Shown here piece by piece: positions 1 to 11,545 of a stretch of 64,000 nt of DNA. The notes under the pieces were generated by a model that saw only the letters and a list, made by a program, of their open reading frames with translations, ran no database searches and had not been told where the DNA came from. The number at the start of each line of letters is the position of its first letter. The first letter of the stretch is position 1. Origin of the DNA: Taiwanofungus camphoratus (lineage: Eukaryota > Basidiomycota > Agaricomycetes > Polyporales > Taiwanofungaceae); contig CP021224.1 in NCBI GenBank assembly GCA_003999685.1, forward strand, positions 1,178,001 through 1,242,000, in the 5' to 3' direction. Position numbers and translations under genes: made by a program.

Positions 1-1864
1 AAGAAAACAGACCAATTGCTGGACAAACATGACCAGTGGGTTCTTCGTTATGACCCTGCGCGGTCTTGCTCAATTGTTATCAGGTGTGAGTTTGGTGGTC
101 CATGGGGTGTAGTGGCCATCATGACTGGTTTTCCCACTCTAATGTACTATCTCTGGATCTGCTTGGTGTTTTACGATGGCCAGTTAGTCTGCCCGACTTC
201 GTCGGATGATATTAAGCCTTTCCTTCTGCGAATGTGGACCCACGTTCGCGAGGTGAGCATTTACCTTTTTCTACTATGGAGTCTCGCCTAATGGTCTCCA
301 TAGGATGCCAGTCCCAACACGTATGCTTGGAAAGTCTACTCTGGACTTATTGCGTACGAATTGTTACTGGCTTGGATCATGCCCGGATATATGCAAGAAG
401 GCCTCCCCGTTCCCTCTCTTGGATACAAGACGCTGTTGTACAAATGCAACGCGATTTGGTCTGTGTATGGCACCATTGCCACGGCTATCGTCCTCCACTA
501 CACAGGGATCTTCCGTATGACTGAGATTATCGACAACTATGGCCATCTCATGACCGTCGCAATGATATATGGATTTGGTGTCTCTTTTGGCATGTATTTC
601 TTGACTATCGCTACGGGAAACCAGATTAGAATGTCGGGCAACTTCATATATGATGTCTTTATGGGTGCCTGCTTGAACCCTCGTATTGGTCCAATTGATC
701 TTAAGATGTGGCTCGAAGTCCGTATTCCTTGGGTCATTGTCTTCTTCATGTCTGTCTCTGGGGCGTGCAAGCAGTACGAGCAATATGGATATGTTACTCC
801 AGTATGCTACATTTTTACATTCAAATGTGCACTTCTTTACTAATAGATCTTCAGAATATGGCGTTCATGTGCCTCGCGACGTGGTTGTATCTTAATGCTT
901 GGTAAGGAGTTTTGCAGACCTGTAGCCAGCATTCAGCTCAAATTGCCATCAGTGCGAAGGGTGAAGAGTGCATTCCACAAACGTGGGATATGTTCCACGA
1001 AAAGTGAGTAACTCTCAATTTGGTTGCAAAAATTCGTAATAGTGACCATATCGCTAGGTGGGGATTTATGGTAATCTTTTGGAATTTTGCCGGAGTGCCA
1101 TTCGTAAGACGCAATGCCAAGTGATGAATGTTAAAATGCTGATCACTCATTCAGTCCTACATCTACTCGGTGGTGTACATGGCTTCTCATGATCCTTCGA
1201 AGTACCGGTTCTCCACTCCAGCTTACGTCCTGCTTTACACCACTCTTCTTGCCGCTTACTATGTGTAGGTATTCCATAATTCTTCACCGAGCAGCATCTT
1301 AATACCCTTGTATGTAGCTTCGATACCTCCATGTCTCAAAAGAGTCGCTTCAAGATGCAGACGCAAGGAATCTTCACGTACCGCAGAACGTTCCCCCAGC
1401 TACCTTGGGGAACTCTCAAAGATCCGAAGTACATTCAGACTGCTCACGGGTATTATCCTCACCTGTCTCATTGCAATATCTTCTGATTTTTTCCCGTCGA
1501 CGTTAGGAACCGTCTCCTGATTGATGGATGGTGGGCTTATTCTCGCAAGCCGGTGAGATTAACGTCGATACCTCTATCTTCGTATGCTGACCATATGTCT
1601 CCTAGAACTATGTTGCCGACTGGACCATGAGCTTCTGCTGGGGTGTAGTTCAAGGCACATGCTCAGCCATACCGTATTTCTATTCGGTCTTCTTTATCGT
1701 TGTCCTGATCCACCGCTGTGGTCGTGATTTTGAACGGTCAGACGTCCACACCTTGTCATGCATCTCCAACTCAACAGCTCTACAGATGTGCCATGAAGTA
1801 CGGAAAAGACTGGGAGCGTTACTGCTCTATTGTCAAATACAAATTTTTACCCGGTATCTATTAG
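1..1864 (+). CDS. ERG4: Delta(24(24(1)))-sterol reductase (C-24(28) reductase), 5' end outside window
   Basis: Final enzyme of ergosterol synthesis, an ER membrane protein that uses NADPH to reduce the C-24(28) double bond of the side chain. The conserved ERG4/ERG24 core reads [18 protein letters not shown], then a stretch ending [16 protein letters not shown], then [15 protein letters not shown], with the family C-terminal pattern [10 protein letters not shown] and a stop at 1862-1864. Exons that keep one frame: <1-35, 84-252, 304-801, 855-901, 953-1003, 1058-1103, 1155-1264, 1318-1449, 1507-1552, 1606-1736, 1786-1864; all introns are GT-AG and about 50 nt. The window starts inside the N-terminal region, just before the EFGGP motif, so the start codon is missing. 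It converges on the next gene with 191 bp between stops. Identity is firm from family motifs; only the first splice (36-83) is less certain. Confidence 0.95.
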
Positions 1865-2055
1865 TAGTATTTCAGTATCAACTATCCACGTATGGGTGTA
1901 TGAGTCTGGTATATCCAAACGGCAATGGTATCATTTTTCAGGAATGTACTGTCCAAGAAACTTCAGTAGTACTATAGAACAGGGATATGCCAATATCGAC
2001 GAGGTACTCAGGGTAATTAGAGAGTGATCGGAACAGGCTTATGGTGATTTTGTTT

Positions 2056-5000
2056 TCATCCTAACTTTGTGGATAGTTGCAGCAGTAAATCCTCGATCCT
2101 CCTTTGCCTCTCTTCAATGTTGTCGAGACGTTTCTGCCAGGAAGCGGGAGGGGCACCCCCTTCCTCTATCTCTTCGGCAGTCTCCATCGGCTCGTTGCTA
2201 GAATGTGCATCAGGGCTCTCAGACAGAGGCTGAGATGTCAATGCTCCTGATCGTGAAACCGGACTCAGGTTTGGGAATCGCTTCATTCCTGTGGGAGGAT
2301 GGGGGCTGAATGGATCTGCATGAGATGCCGTGTTGAACCTTCGGTGCATAGACGATAGTCGGCGGCGCGAGGCAGGGCCATAGCTCACAAGGGCATTATG
2401 ATCTCCTGGATGTTCATCAGAGTGATTTTCATCTATGACCAGAGGCTGGAAGATTTGGGCAAGTGGGCTGGTAGTAGTCTGGGCTACATCTAAACCACGA
2501 GAGACACCCGAGTCCACTCGCTGACGTGGTAGAGGCACAGAAGAGGGTCCTGCAGCATGTTCGCTTTTTTGGGAACGAGATGGCGTGGATTGTTCGCTCT
2601 GATGTGAGACTCGACGGCGGGACATCTGGGAGAGGCGACGCTGTCGAGTGATGTCAATCGGATATATGTAGCCGTCTTCTTGCGTGTCCAGTGCGCTTTC
2701 TTCATGTTCCTCTCCCAATTCAAATATCTAGGGAACGTTAGCAGATAAAGACGATATCCGCGCAGAGTTCACTTACTGCATCAATATCGGCATCAGGACC
2801 AGTGAGGCCTTCGAAGAAGGCTGCAATACTGTGAACGTCAACTCCCCAGTGAATAAACGAGTACTCACTGAGACGCTTGAATGCCCGTGGAAGAGTATCA
2901 AAAACCTTGTCTGCAGCTGCTGACACAGTCTCGTAGAATGTGTAAGCGCCGCTTAGTTTCGCTTGTCTCTCATAAAGAGAAATAGACAACAGAATGGGAA
3001 AATTGGTCAATCTGCGGTCGAAATAAGTGAAGTTTAAAAGCACAGGAGGCTGGCATGGCGTTCACCTGATTAAGAAGACATTGACCTATATAGTACAAGT
3101 TCAATCATCGCATTACCAGTTTGACATCACGGCCTCATACCTTATGGAACCACCGAGGAGTAAGCACGTAACTCGCCGGCAGCATCATGCACAGGGCTAT
3201 GAGATTGATCGGTGGTTGATACGAGAAGAGCGAGTCTGCCTTCACGCTGCACAGGTTCGATGTTTTACTGCGCTTGATCGATAGTAAAGGCTTACCCCTC
3301 GATCGTCGACACAACGCGACGATACATAGCCTGAGGACATGTAAGAAGGGTTAGATATTACACTATGAAGATGCGCACCTCAGCAGTGGCGTCATCATTG
3401 ATAGTCGAGAATGTGTTCGATAATATCTAGCATAAACTGCTCAGCTACATCAGCCCTCAGGAATGAACCAAGGAAGGTGCACACAGAGACCAAGACTAGA
3501 GTAAAATGCCATTCCATGAGTGCTAGTAAAGTGACAACAACGGAAGATCTACTCACTTGTGAGAAGTAAGGTGTTACTCAAGCAAGCATATGCAACCATT
3601 AAGATCGGTCCAAAAATAGGATGAAACGCAGCTAAGAACATCGTTGCTGAGTTATATCCACTTTGCATTGCACAGCAGAAGCATACAGGCATTCTCGAAT
3701 CCACTCGCATCGAGCCCAAACCACAGGTCGAGCATCCACCACGCGATTTGCCTGCAGATAGTGATGGATAAGACAAATTAATCGTTTTAAGATCGTACGA
3801 TCTATTACCCTGCAGAATAGCTGAGAAGGCCCATTAGTCAAATATTGGCCTCGATGAATATGTTTAAATACGAACCCAGCTTGATTTCTGCTCAATCTGC
3901 AAGAATGACAAATATAGACGATCAAGACTTGACCATCGAGATCAATGATTTATTCAACTCACGTCCAGAGAGCATACATAAAGCCACCAAAGCAGAAAGT
4001 GGCTATGCACATGAGAGCAACGAACTGTGTCATCATTGCACGTAGCGACAAAACCATAACATTGTTCTTGAACGTTACGAACGCCAGTCTTGTTACAAAT
4101 AAGAACAAGTTTTCCACGAATGAGAGGATGTTCGAGCGGTGCTTAGTCCATGCACTCACCGAGGAAACATGAGAACCGCAATCAAAGCAAGGAAATCGAC
4201 TCCTAGGAGACGAGCCCACAATCCTGTTGACAAAAAGGTGAGAGAAAAGTTTGCTTAAAGGATATAGCTTACTGTGGTTGTAAACGCCGACAAGGCTCAA
4301 TATCGCATATGCACAATAGCAAGTGACTGCGCTTCCTGAGTATTAGTGCTACGCATCGTTGAAAATCCGCTTACTGAAAGCCAGGTCGAAGCCGTTCTAG
4401 AGCAATGCAAGGAAATTAACGCACAAAAATGCAGATATTGGTAAAAAGCCGACCGACCCATGTTCCTTTGAAGTATACTGTGGATGCAAAATATTCAGTA
4501 CACCGTTTTCTGTGTCTTCCATCTACAGACCTTGAATTCCATGTTCCTGCATCGCCGCGACCTTTTCGAGTGTGAAGCCAAGCGCATATATCATGAAAAT
4601 AGCCTCGAAAACATTGATCTTATCCCGCTCGTTGAACTCTAACGCAACGATGAACAGAATAAAGAGAAGCAAGAAACTTTTCAAGGCAGGTTACTGTTGT
4701 CAAATCAGTACTAGAATACTATAGAACCTACTTTGTATATTCGAACACAGAACGAATCGCAGGAACTTTGAGACTGGGTGCTAGTTGAAAACAGTAATAT
4801 CGAAATGATTATCGGGACTGCGTACCGATAGTGATCTAGAAGAGGCGCTTTGTGCGGATCGTAAAAGTGAATAGGTGTTCGCTTGTATGTCTGAAGTAGC
4901 ACCGATGAGCAGTGCATAATATGGGTCGTTTCAAACACCTACATCTGAAAGGATGGAACGACTACTGTCTGCTTGATAGACGATCTTTCCACTATAGACA

Positions 5001-5680
5001 CTCTCAACTTGAAATCATAGGGGGAGACATAAGGTGCCGGCTTGCCTCCAGATTCCATCAATGACTTTCTGGCAAGCGGAGCTATTTGTGAAACGCTTCG
5101 CCTGACTCAGAATCGCCATCTCAATGGCGTTTCCAACCCTGTCTTCTAGGTCATCATCTCTCTCCTCCCTGGCTCGCTCCAATAGTTCGGACGGAGCACC
5201 AGAATAAACGGACCAGGTTGTGGTGATAGCTAGAGCGAGTTCCAACATGTTGTGCGCATGCTCGCGTAGTGCTCGAATGGCGAGTATCTCACATAACGTA
5301 GCTCGAGTGCGGGATAAAGCTGCAGTAGTCAGATGGTCGTCGCGGTGGAAGTAGACCCTATTTAGCAGGAAGCAGAACACGACGGACAGGTTTCCCTTCC
5401 GCTGAATTGCATTGTACTTTTCTTCGAGCGGTCGGACCAGTGTGTACGTGAGATCAGGTGCGGTGAACTGGATGGTTATTAGCGCATTTAGGGTTGTGAG
5501 TTGAGCGTACTAACAGCCTCGTAAGTGAGGGGCGTGTCTGGTTGCTAAGTGAGCTGATGGTCCAAAACGAGTGGCCAAAACGGTACCAATATAATGCTTT
5601 GTTTTGCGTAAGCCAAAATAATCGTTAGCATGGTAGTCAAATTCTGAAGGAGCATTGGCGGATACCATTACATCCTGCAT
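2056..5680 (-). CDS. YVC1-like (TRP-type) vacuolar cation channel, 24 exons
   Basis: Predicted polytopic channel of the fungal YVC1 / calcium-channel family, expected in the vacuolar membrane releasing Ca2+. The splice model gives 792 residues with every phase consistent. In order: a soluble N-terminal helical domain (LTYTLVRPLEEKYNAIQ... CEILAIRALREHAHNMLELA), the conserved TYKRTPIHFYDPHKAPLLDHY, several membrane helices (for example FLLLFILFIVALEF), a pore-region segment AGYSAGQIAWWMLDLWFGLD followed by HPIFGPILMVAYACLSNTLL, then a cytosolic tail ending in a charged coiled coil. Start ATG at 5680, with an in-frame TAA upstream. Exons 5680-5587, 5537-5515, 5467-5046, 4991-4943, 4890-4826, 4773-4732 and 4676-4531 begin the gene; the last is 2727-2056. 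Exons of 12 nt (3820-3809) and 11 nt (3495-3485) are required. The intron 5045-4992 starts with GC. YVC1 itself may be a different paralog, so no symbol is given. Confidence 0.88.
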
Positions 5681-6229
5681 AGTGAATAAGTCTGGACGTT
5701 ATAGTAGCGGGTGACGGTACGAACTCGTCTGATCATTTGAATTATTGGATAGACTTCGGTGGCATCAACATCTTGCGCATGTAGCAAAGGCTGATGTTCT
5801 GATTGCCCCTCGAACATTGTTGCAGCAGAGTTCGGTAAGCGGAGAAGATGGCTGTGAACAAGGCTAACTCAAGGTGACAGAAGAATTCGCAAAATAGAGG
5901 CGGAGAACCAGTCGTCAAGGTAAGTCTGTCCGACTCGGACAATCCACAACCAACGTTCTGACTGGCAACCCTTTCACCACATGTCGCTGCCCGGCGGAGG
6001 TTCATCACGTGCCGCGTTTCCTCAAATTAAGGTTAGGAGTACGTCATACCTTGTTAGGTGTTCAGTGCTTGGCACCTACTCAGTACTTAACTCTCTGTCA
6101 GACCGGGAAGATTGGAGAAGATTATATACGGAGCCAGACCAATTCACAAAGTAATTACAAACACTTTCCCTGTCTGCATCAATATCAGAGAGGAGGCGAG
6201 ACAGTGGAATGAAAAGTTCGCCAACAAGT
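5681..6229. other. Intergenic: channel-gene promoter and PMT4 3' flank
   Basis: About 550 bp between the channel start and the PMT4 stop, both genes on the minus strand. A minus-strand reading frame of 88 codons at 5742-6008 has no recognisable domain and ends just before the channel's leader. I see no RNA gene or repeat. Confidence 0.6.
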
Positions 6230-9098
6230 CTACACCTCTCCTGTCGGTTTTGCAGCAAAGTGTAGTGTCCACGAAGCAAGGATCCTTTTTCTGTTCACTG
6301 CGTCTCCATCCAACCTGAAACAAAATCGTCAACAGGTCACCAATCGTATTCTTATTACTTCGTCAGTTGCGTGACTCACCCTGGTGTTCCATAAGTCAGA
6401 GGTGCCATGAAAACAAACATAATGAACATTAAAAACACAAAAGTGCCGACAACAATAGGACCCCCCCGGCCCAGATCCGCGTATGTTGCCGGTTTCAGAC
6501 GAGTTGAAGGGCCACGAACAGAGATAGGGTAGTTAACGGTCTCAGATAACACGAAGCTCAGAACTGATCCTGCCGCGAGAGCAGAAGCAAGGTGTGACGG
6601 CAGATAATGGTGTATGAAGAGCTGGCGGCTCATGAGATAGAAGGGGAAATAATGCACCGCCCATACAACCATGAAGAAGCCTGCGGAGTTCCAGAGGCGA
6701 TTCCGGACCGCTGTATCCTCAAATAAGTGAAAATCTTCAATGTATATCAATGTCACTTACGATCGGCAATGGGGCAGATGTCCCTGCGACGAGCAAGCAA
6801 GTCCGCGCCAAGAATTCCAATGTAGACAGAAAGCGCGATTGCACATGCCCACCAACCGACGACGTTGCCAATCAGGTAGATCTGTTTCTGCTCTGTGTTC
6901 TCGGTCCAGAAACTGATACCACTCAGGAGGAAGGGCCAGTTGATGGGGCTGCTTGCATATGGGTGGGAAGCGGTGAGCCCAGCGTTATGCTGAAGCATAA
7001 GAAGCTGCAGTTCGGCGAACTTCTTGAAGAAGCTCATTCTCTTGGGCTCTTTTGGCGCAACATTGGTGCGTTGTTGAATATCGTCTCCGGCTGCGGGCGC
7101 ATATCAGTAAGCTCATGAATCTTTCAGTCTCAGTTAAGCCAGACTCACTCTCTTCATCTACAATGTCATCGACATACCAGATGTTCGACTTCTCGTTGAC
7201 GTTTTTATTCCCATTGACCTCTTGCTGGCTGAACGCCCACTCGGGAAGCTGCTTCGGATGCGTCCACATGGCCACCTTCGTAGGCACGTGGACGAGCTTG
7301 AAGTGCCCTGACTTACTCTTCCAGGGCTCGCCCTCATGCGCATCGACGAGCTTTAGCTGGAAAAGCGTGTCATTATGACGCGAGTGGTCGTCCTTCGGCC
7401 ATGTTGTGAACTCTTCGTTTGTAGGCATAAGCGGCGATGCAACGTCGTGCGTCAGCAGGTATGACTGTGTATTGATATGCAGAAGCTGTATAACGTCATC
7501 GTGCCTCACAATACGTCCACGTCCTGTCTCCGGGAGAGCCTTAGTCGGGATGATCTGCCAGTAATTGTTAGAGTCATCATGACCATAGCCAGTCACCTGT
7601 TGACCTGGCAGGGACTTCAGAGGATGGTATCGAATAGAAACTCGGAACAATACCCTGGCTACTGATTCGTCCATCGTCATACTTTAGAGGATACTGCTCT
7701 GGGTGGGAATGTAGAAATACCCTTGTGTCTTTGTGTCTGAATGTTACAGTATCGTAGTACCGTATCTCTGTCAATATAAGCTCTTAATGTTGACGCAGTC
7801 AGTACGTCGACACCACTCGCCTTGGCTGTTCAGCAGCAGTTCGTTTCCCTTTAGTGTTTCCTGGAAAGCGGGACTCATGAACGTATCACCGGGACCGGTG
7901 TTACTCAGAATGGCAAGGTGGATCCAGAAGAAGGTCAGGTACAGGAAAATGGGTAATGCAATGAGTCCAATAGCTCTCGCAAAGAAATGCTTCCAAAAGT
8001 ATTCCTGTTGCGCATTGCATAGTCAGCGAGAGCCACATTGGCGTAAAACGTCAATCTACCATGCTATGACCCTTCTTGATGTCAAGGATATCCCAGAGAT
8101 CGATGAGGACAGGAATGCCAATAGCTACAACTGTCAAGATGCCATTGACTTTGGAAGCCCAGGTGCAGGCCATGAATGCCCCTGTTGCTAGCAACCAACC
8201 CCACCACTCAGGGGAGAAATCCCTGCAGCTCAATGAGCGACATCCACGTGTCTAAGAATGGCAGACGTACAAATAGCGCATTTTCCGGAAACGCACGTAT
8301 GAATACAAAGTGAGAGACATGAAGAATATCAACGTGGCGTCAAGTAGAATCAGACGGGACTGCGCGATGTGGGCATTATCTGAGAACAGGTTGTAGGCAA
8401 AGTATACTGATACACTAGAACGAGTAACTCACCGAAGAGGATGATAGATGCTGAGAACGCTGCCACAATGGTAGAAAAACCGCACTCCTTCATGATCGCG
8501 TAGACGATTGGCACGGTCATGCTGGACAAGAATGCTGGCAGAGCCCTCATGCCGACATACGGAACATGATTCTCAGTGTAGCTGTCGCCGATATTCTCAA
8601 AGGCGAAATGACCGTCATACCCGACGAACCATCCTGCAAGACCGAACAACATCTTTGCAAGCGGAGGGTGCACATCGAAGTAATATTGTCGCGTGATATA
8701 ATATGACGCGAATTTTCCAAAATGGACCTCGTCAAACCTGGAGGTCATGTTCGACATTATCCCAACTTGTAAGCCAGAAAGAGGGAACTCACACAACTTG
8801 ATCGGGATGATTTATTTTATAAAAGCGGAGCGCGAACGCTACCACGGTGAGGATCGCAACCATGGCCATACTGGCTTGCGGTGTCTCTAGCACCTTCTCA
8901 ATAGTGCTGCGATTTCTCTGGCAGCGGAACATGAGCTCAACGCGTAGGTGCGAACAAGCATGTATACGTGTCACGTACCGGGTGCGAGCCCTCGATGGGC
9001 TCTTCATCTTGTTCTGCTTCGATATAACGATTGTTAGGACTTTGTGCACCTCCAATTCTTCGATGCCGTAGTTCTGGGGGAGACATGGGACCCGACAT
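6230..9098 (-). CDS. PMT4: Dolichyl-phosphate-mannose--protein mannosyltransferase, PMT4 type
   Basis: ER membrane enzyme that transfers mannose from dolichyl-phosphate to Ser/Thr of secreted and membrane proteins (GT39). The first luminal loop carries the catalytic Asp-Glu pair in FDEVHFGKFASYY, followed by DVHPPLAKMLFGLAGW. Later come DNAHIAQSRLILLDATL, a luminal block with MIR repeats (HSHPEQYPLKYDDGRISSQG, then QQVTGYGHDDSNNYWQI), and a multi-helix C-terminal part ending YGTPG-LDGDAVNRKR. The loop-1 pattern (NIGDSYTENHVPY) points to PMT4 rather than PMT1 or PMT2. About 11 exons; exon 1 is 9098-8979 with start MSGPMSPPELRHRR, and exon 2 begins at 8935. The intron 7820-7768 begins with GC (AAG|GCGAGT). 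The gene is divergent from PRP4 across 213 bp, which must hold both promoters. Confidence 0.95.
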
Positions 9099-9311
9099 GG
9101 CCGGCGAGTAGCAGAAACTGCGGAGAGATCGTTCAGGTTGGCGTTATAGACCGGTGAGCGCCAAAGAACGCGTGCTAGTTTGGATCTCCCTTTGGATCTA
9201 AAGCCTTTGCCAAACAACGCCTACTTACCACGTGCGCGTTCTGCGCCTCTATTGCTTTCTGTCTAGTCGGTGCGATTTCACTGTTACTGCAACTGCTCAG
9301 TTTTTTTTTCT

Positions 9312-11293
9312 ATGTCAGAACTTACACTTGACACTCTTATTGACGATGGAAACTACCTGGGCTCCGAGCGTGCACGGCTCGAGAATAAAGTCATATTGGA
9401 TGAACTGGAGCGCAAGAAGAAAGCGCGGAATCTAGCAGTGCCCACGGATGACAATCGTGTCAAGGCCAGGCTGCGGGAAATTGGGGAGCCTATTACCCTC
9501 TTCGGGGAACGAGTGAGTGGACGCAAATACATATGTTTTCATCAAGCAGGAGCTTACAAGAAGCACAGGCAGTGGATCGCAGAGATCGTCTCATCTATGT
9601 CTTATCCCAAATCAATGCCGCCCGTGGGGAGGATACCATGCAGGTGGATGAGGAGACTAGTGAAGAAGAGAGCGAAGAAGAAGTATGCAAGTTCCTCACA
9701 CAACCTCTATGCATAGACTAATGCGATATAGGTCGAAGAGTTCTACACCCCGGGTTCTCTCGAACTTCTAGAGGCACGTAAACGGCTAGCGGAGTACTCT
9801 CTTCCCAGGTTGGATTTCCGCTACCGCTAGGTGGACCATAGGAAGGTGCTTACTGTGTCTCCCTTATTTTTGACTTTCCCGCATAGAGCTCAAAAACGAG
9901 TCGCCCAGCAGCGAATAGACAGTAAAATACCTCTCGGTCGAATTATCGACATTCGCAAGAAAATATTCGCCGAGGTCAAAGTGAGTCTTCTTCCATATAT
10001 CTGCCTTGTACTGCAAGTGTTCTACCGGCCGGGCTTGCAGCAATTCGCGAATCTAGGATCTCAGATTGGCGATGACCGACCAATATCTCAAGTACGATTC
10101 TCCCCAAATAGCGAAATTCTGGCCACTGGAAGTTGGTCAGGCAATCTCAAATTATGGAGTGTTCCAAATTGTACACCTATACGAACGTTACGTGGTATGC
10201 ATTTCGGTTCCGTGCGTAGTTGTGTCAGCTGATGTGTATGAAAACAGGACATAATGACCGTGTAGGAGGAGTTGCATGGCACCCTCAAGCTACGTTAACG
10301 CAGAGCGAAGATACTGTCAATCTGGTCAGTGGCGCTGGCGATATGAGTGTTAATCTCTGGTCAATAAATAGGTGAGTGAGCCTCAACGTCATATTGCACC
10401 TGGAATAATAAACCATCTCCAGCGAAACACCGCTGTCCGTCATGAAAGGCCATGCAGACCGAATATGCCGCGTAGCTTTCCATCCTTCCGGAGACTACGT
10501 CGCCAGTGCCAGTTTCGACACTACATGGAGGCTTTGGGATGTAGCAACTTCAAAGGAGCTGCTGCTTCAGGAAGGCCACTCAAAGGAAGTTTATTCTGTA
10601 GAGTTTCAAGGTGACGGAGCGCTGGCTGCATCAGGGTACGTTCCTTGGGGACTTACTTTCGCAGCGAGTTTACCTTCTTGTAGGGGATTGGATGCTATTG
10701 GTCGAGTTTGGGACCTACGAACAGGGCGAACCGCGATGGTACTTGATGGGCATGTCCAAGCCATCTTCTCCATTGCATTCTCTCCAAATGGGTACCACGT
10801 CTTTGACGGATTCGTATTACGAGTAGACGTCTGACGCGATTCTCGTAGGTACCAAATCGCAACCGGTTCAGGCGACGATACAATTCGGATATGGGATATG
10901 CGCTCACTAAAGGCCATGTACACTATCCCAGCACATCTTTCGAACGTTGCGGATGTTCGCTTCTTTCACGGCACTGACCTGCCTTCAGCCAACGTCATAA
11001 CATCACCAGACGTTGTAATGAACGGCACGGACGAAAACCCACACGAGAAGCCAAATGTTGGCGCACAGAGTGCGGAGGAATGGAAGTACCGTTCTGGCTT
11101 GTACCTGGCTAGCGCAGGCTACGACGGGCTGGTGAAACTCTGGAGTGCGGACGACTGGCAGCTATTGCGTACGCTACCAACGGATGGTGGCAAGGTGATG
11201 TCGGTGGACCTCTCAAGCGATGCGAAGTATCTCGCATCTGGGACTTACAATCGTAATTTCCAAATGTTCGCACCAGACGAGAGTGTTGTGTAG
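9312..11293 (+). CDS. PRP4: U4/U6 small nuclear ribonucleoprotein PRP4 (WD40)
   Basis: Spliceosomal WD40 protein of the U4/U6.U5 tri-snRNP. The N-terminus holds the PRP4-like motif ([20 protein letters not shown]...[10 protein letters not shown]), then a basic linker ([19 protein letters not shown]), then the linker [16 protein letters not shown] leading into seven WD repeats, with GH...WD dipeptides such as [40 protein letters not shown] and a final [13 protein letters not shown]. Exon 1 is 9312-9512 and exon 2 9569-9682; start ATG 9312 fits the family's [17 protein letters not shown]. One candidate intron, 9981-10017, is abnormal: removing it shifts the frame while keeping it preserves the frame (see findings). 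Stop at 11291-11293. Confidence 0.93.
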
Positions 11294-11545
11294 TTATTGT
11301 GGATATATCTTTGTGCATCATGCATAGGCATGGATGGCACCGCGATTTTGGATTGGTGCAAACAGAATTGATCTTTTGACCCACACGACGGTTCTTATAG
11401 ACGTTCCTGCTGCAGCAGAACGACAAGTAAATATTACGGAATGCCAACATAGTAATAAATGCATGCGATTTATAGTACATTGCTAAGACGGTGGAGCGTA
11501 TAACCTAAGAACGACACAGAGTGTCCTGTGGGAGCATACTGTTCA

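Noticed and set aside
5742-6008. 88-codon minus-strand frame upstream of the channel gene
   Set aside because: No domain, different frame from the channel start, and lies where its leader and promoter must be.
9001-9217. Longer or alternative PMT4 N-terminus (frame beginning MFGKGFRSKGRSK, or Met of MKSPSRARTR)
   Set aside because: The frame starting MSGPMSPPELRHRR joins by a clean GT-AG intron (8978-8936) to the conserved LMFRCQRN segment, and reads through as expected for PMT4.
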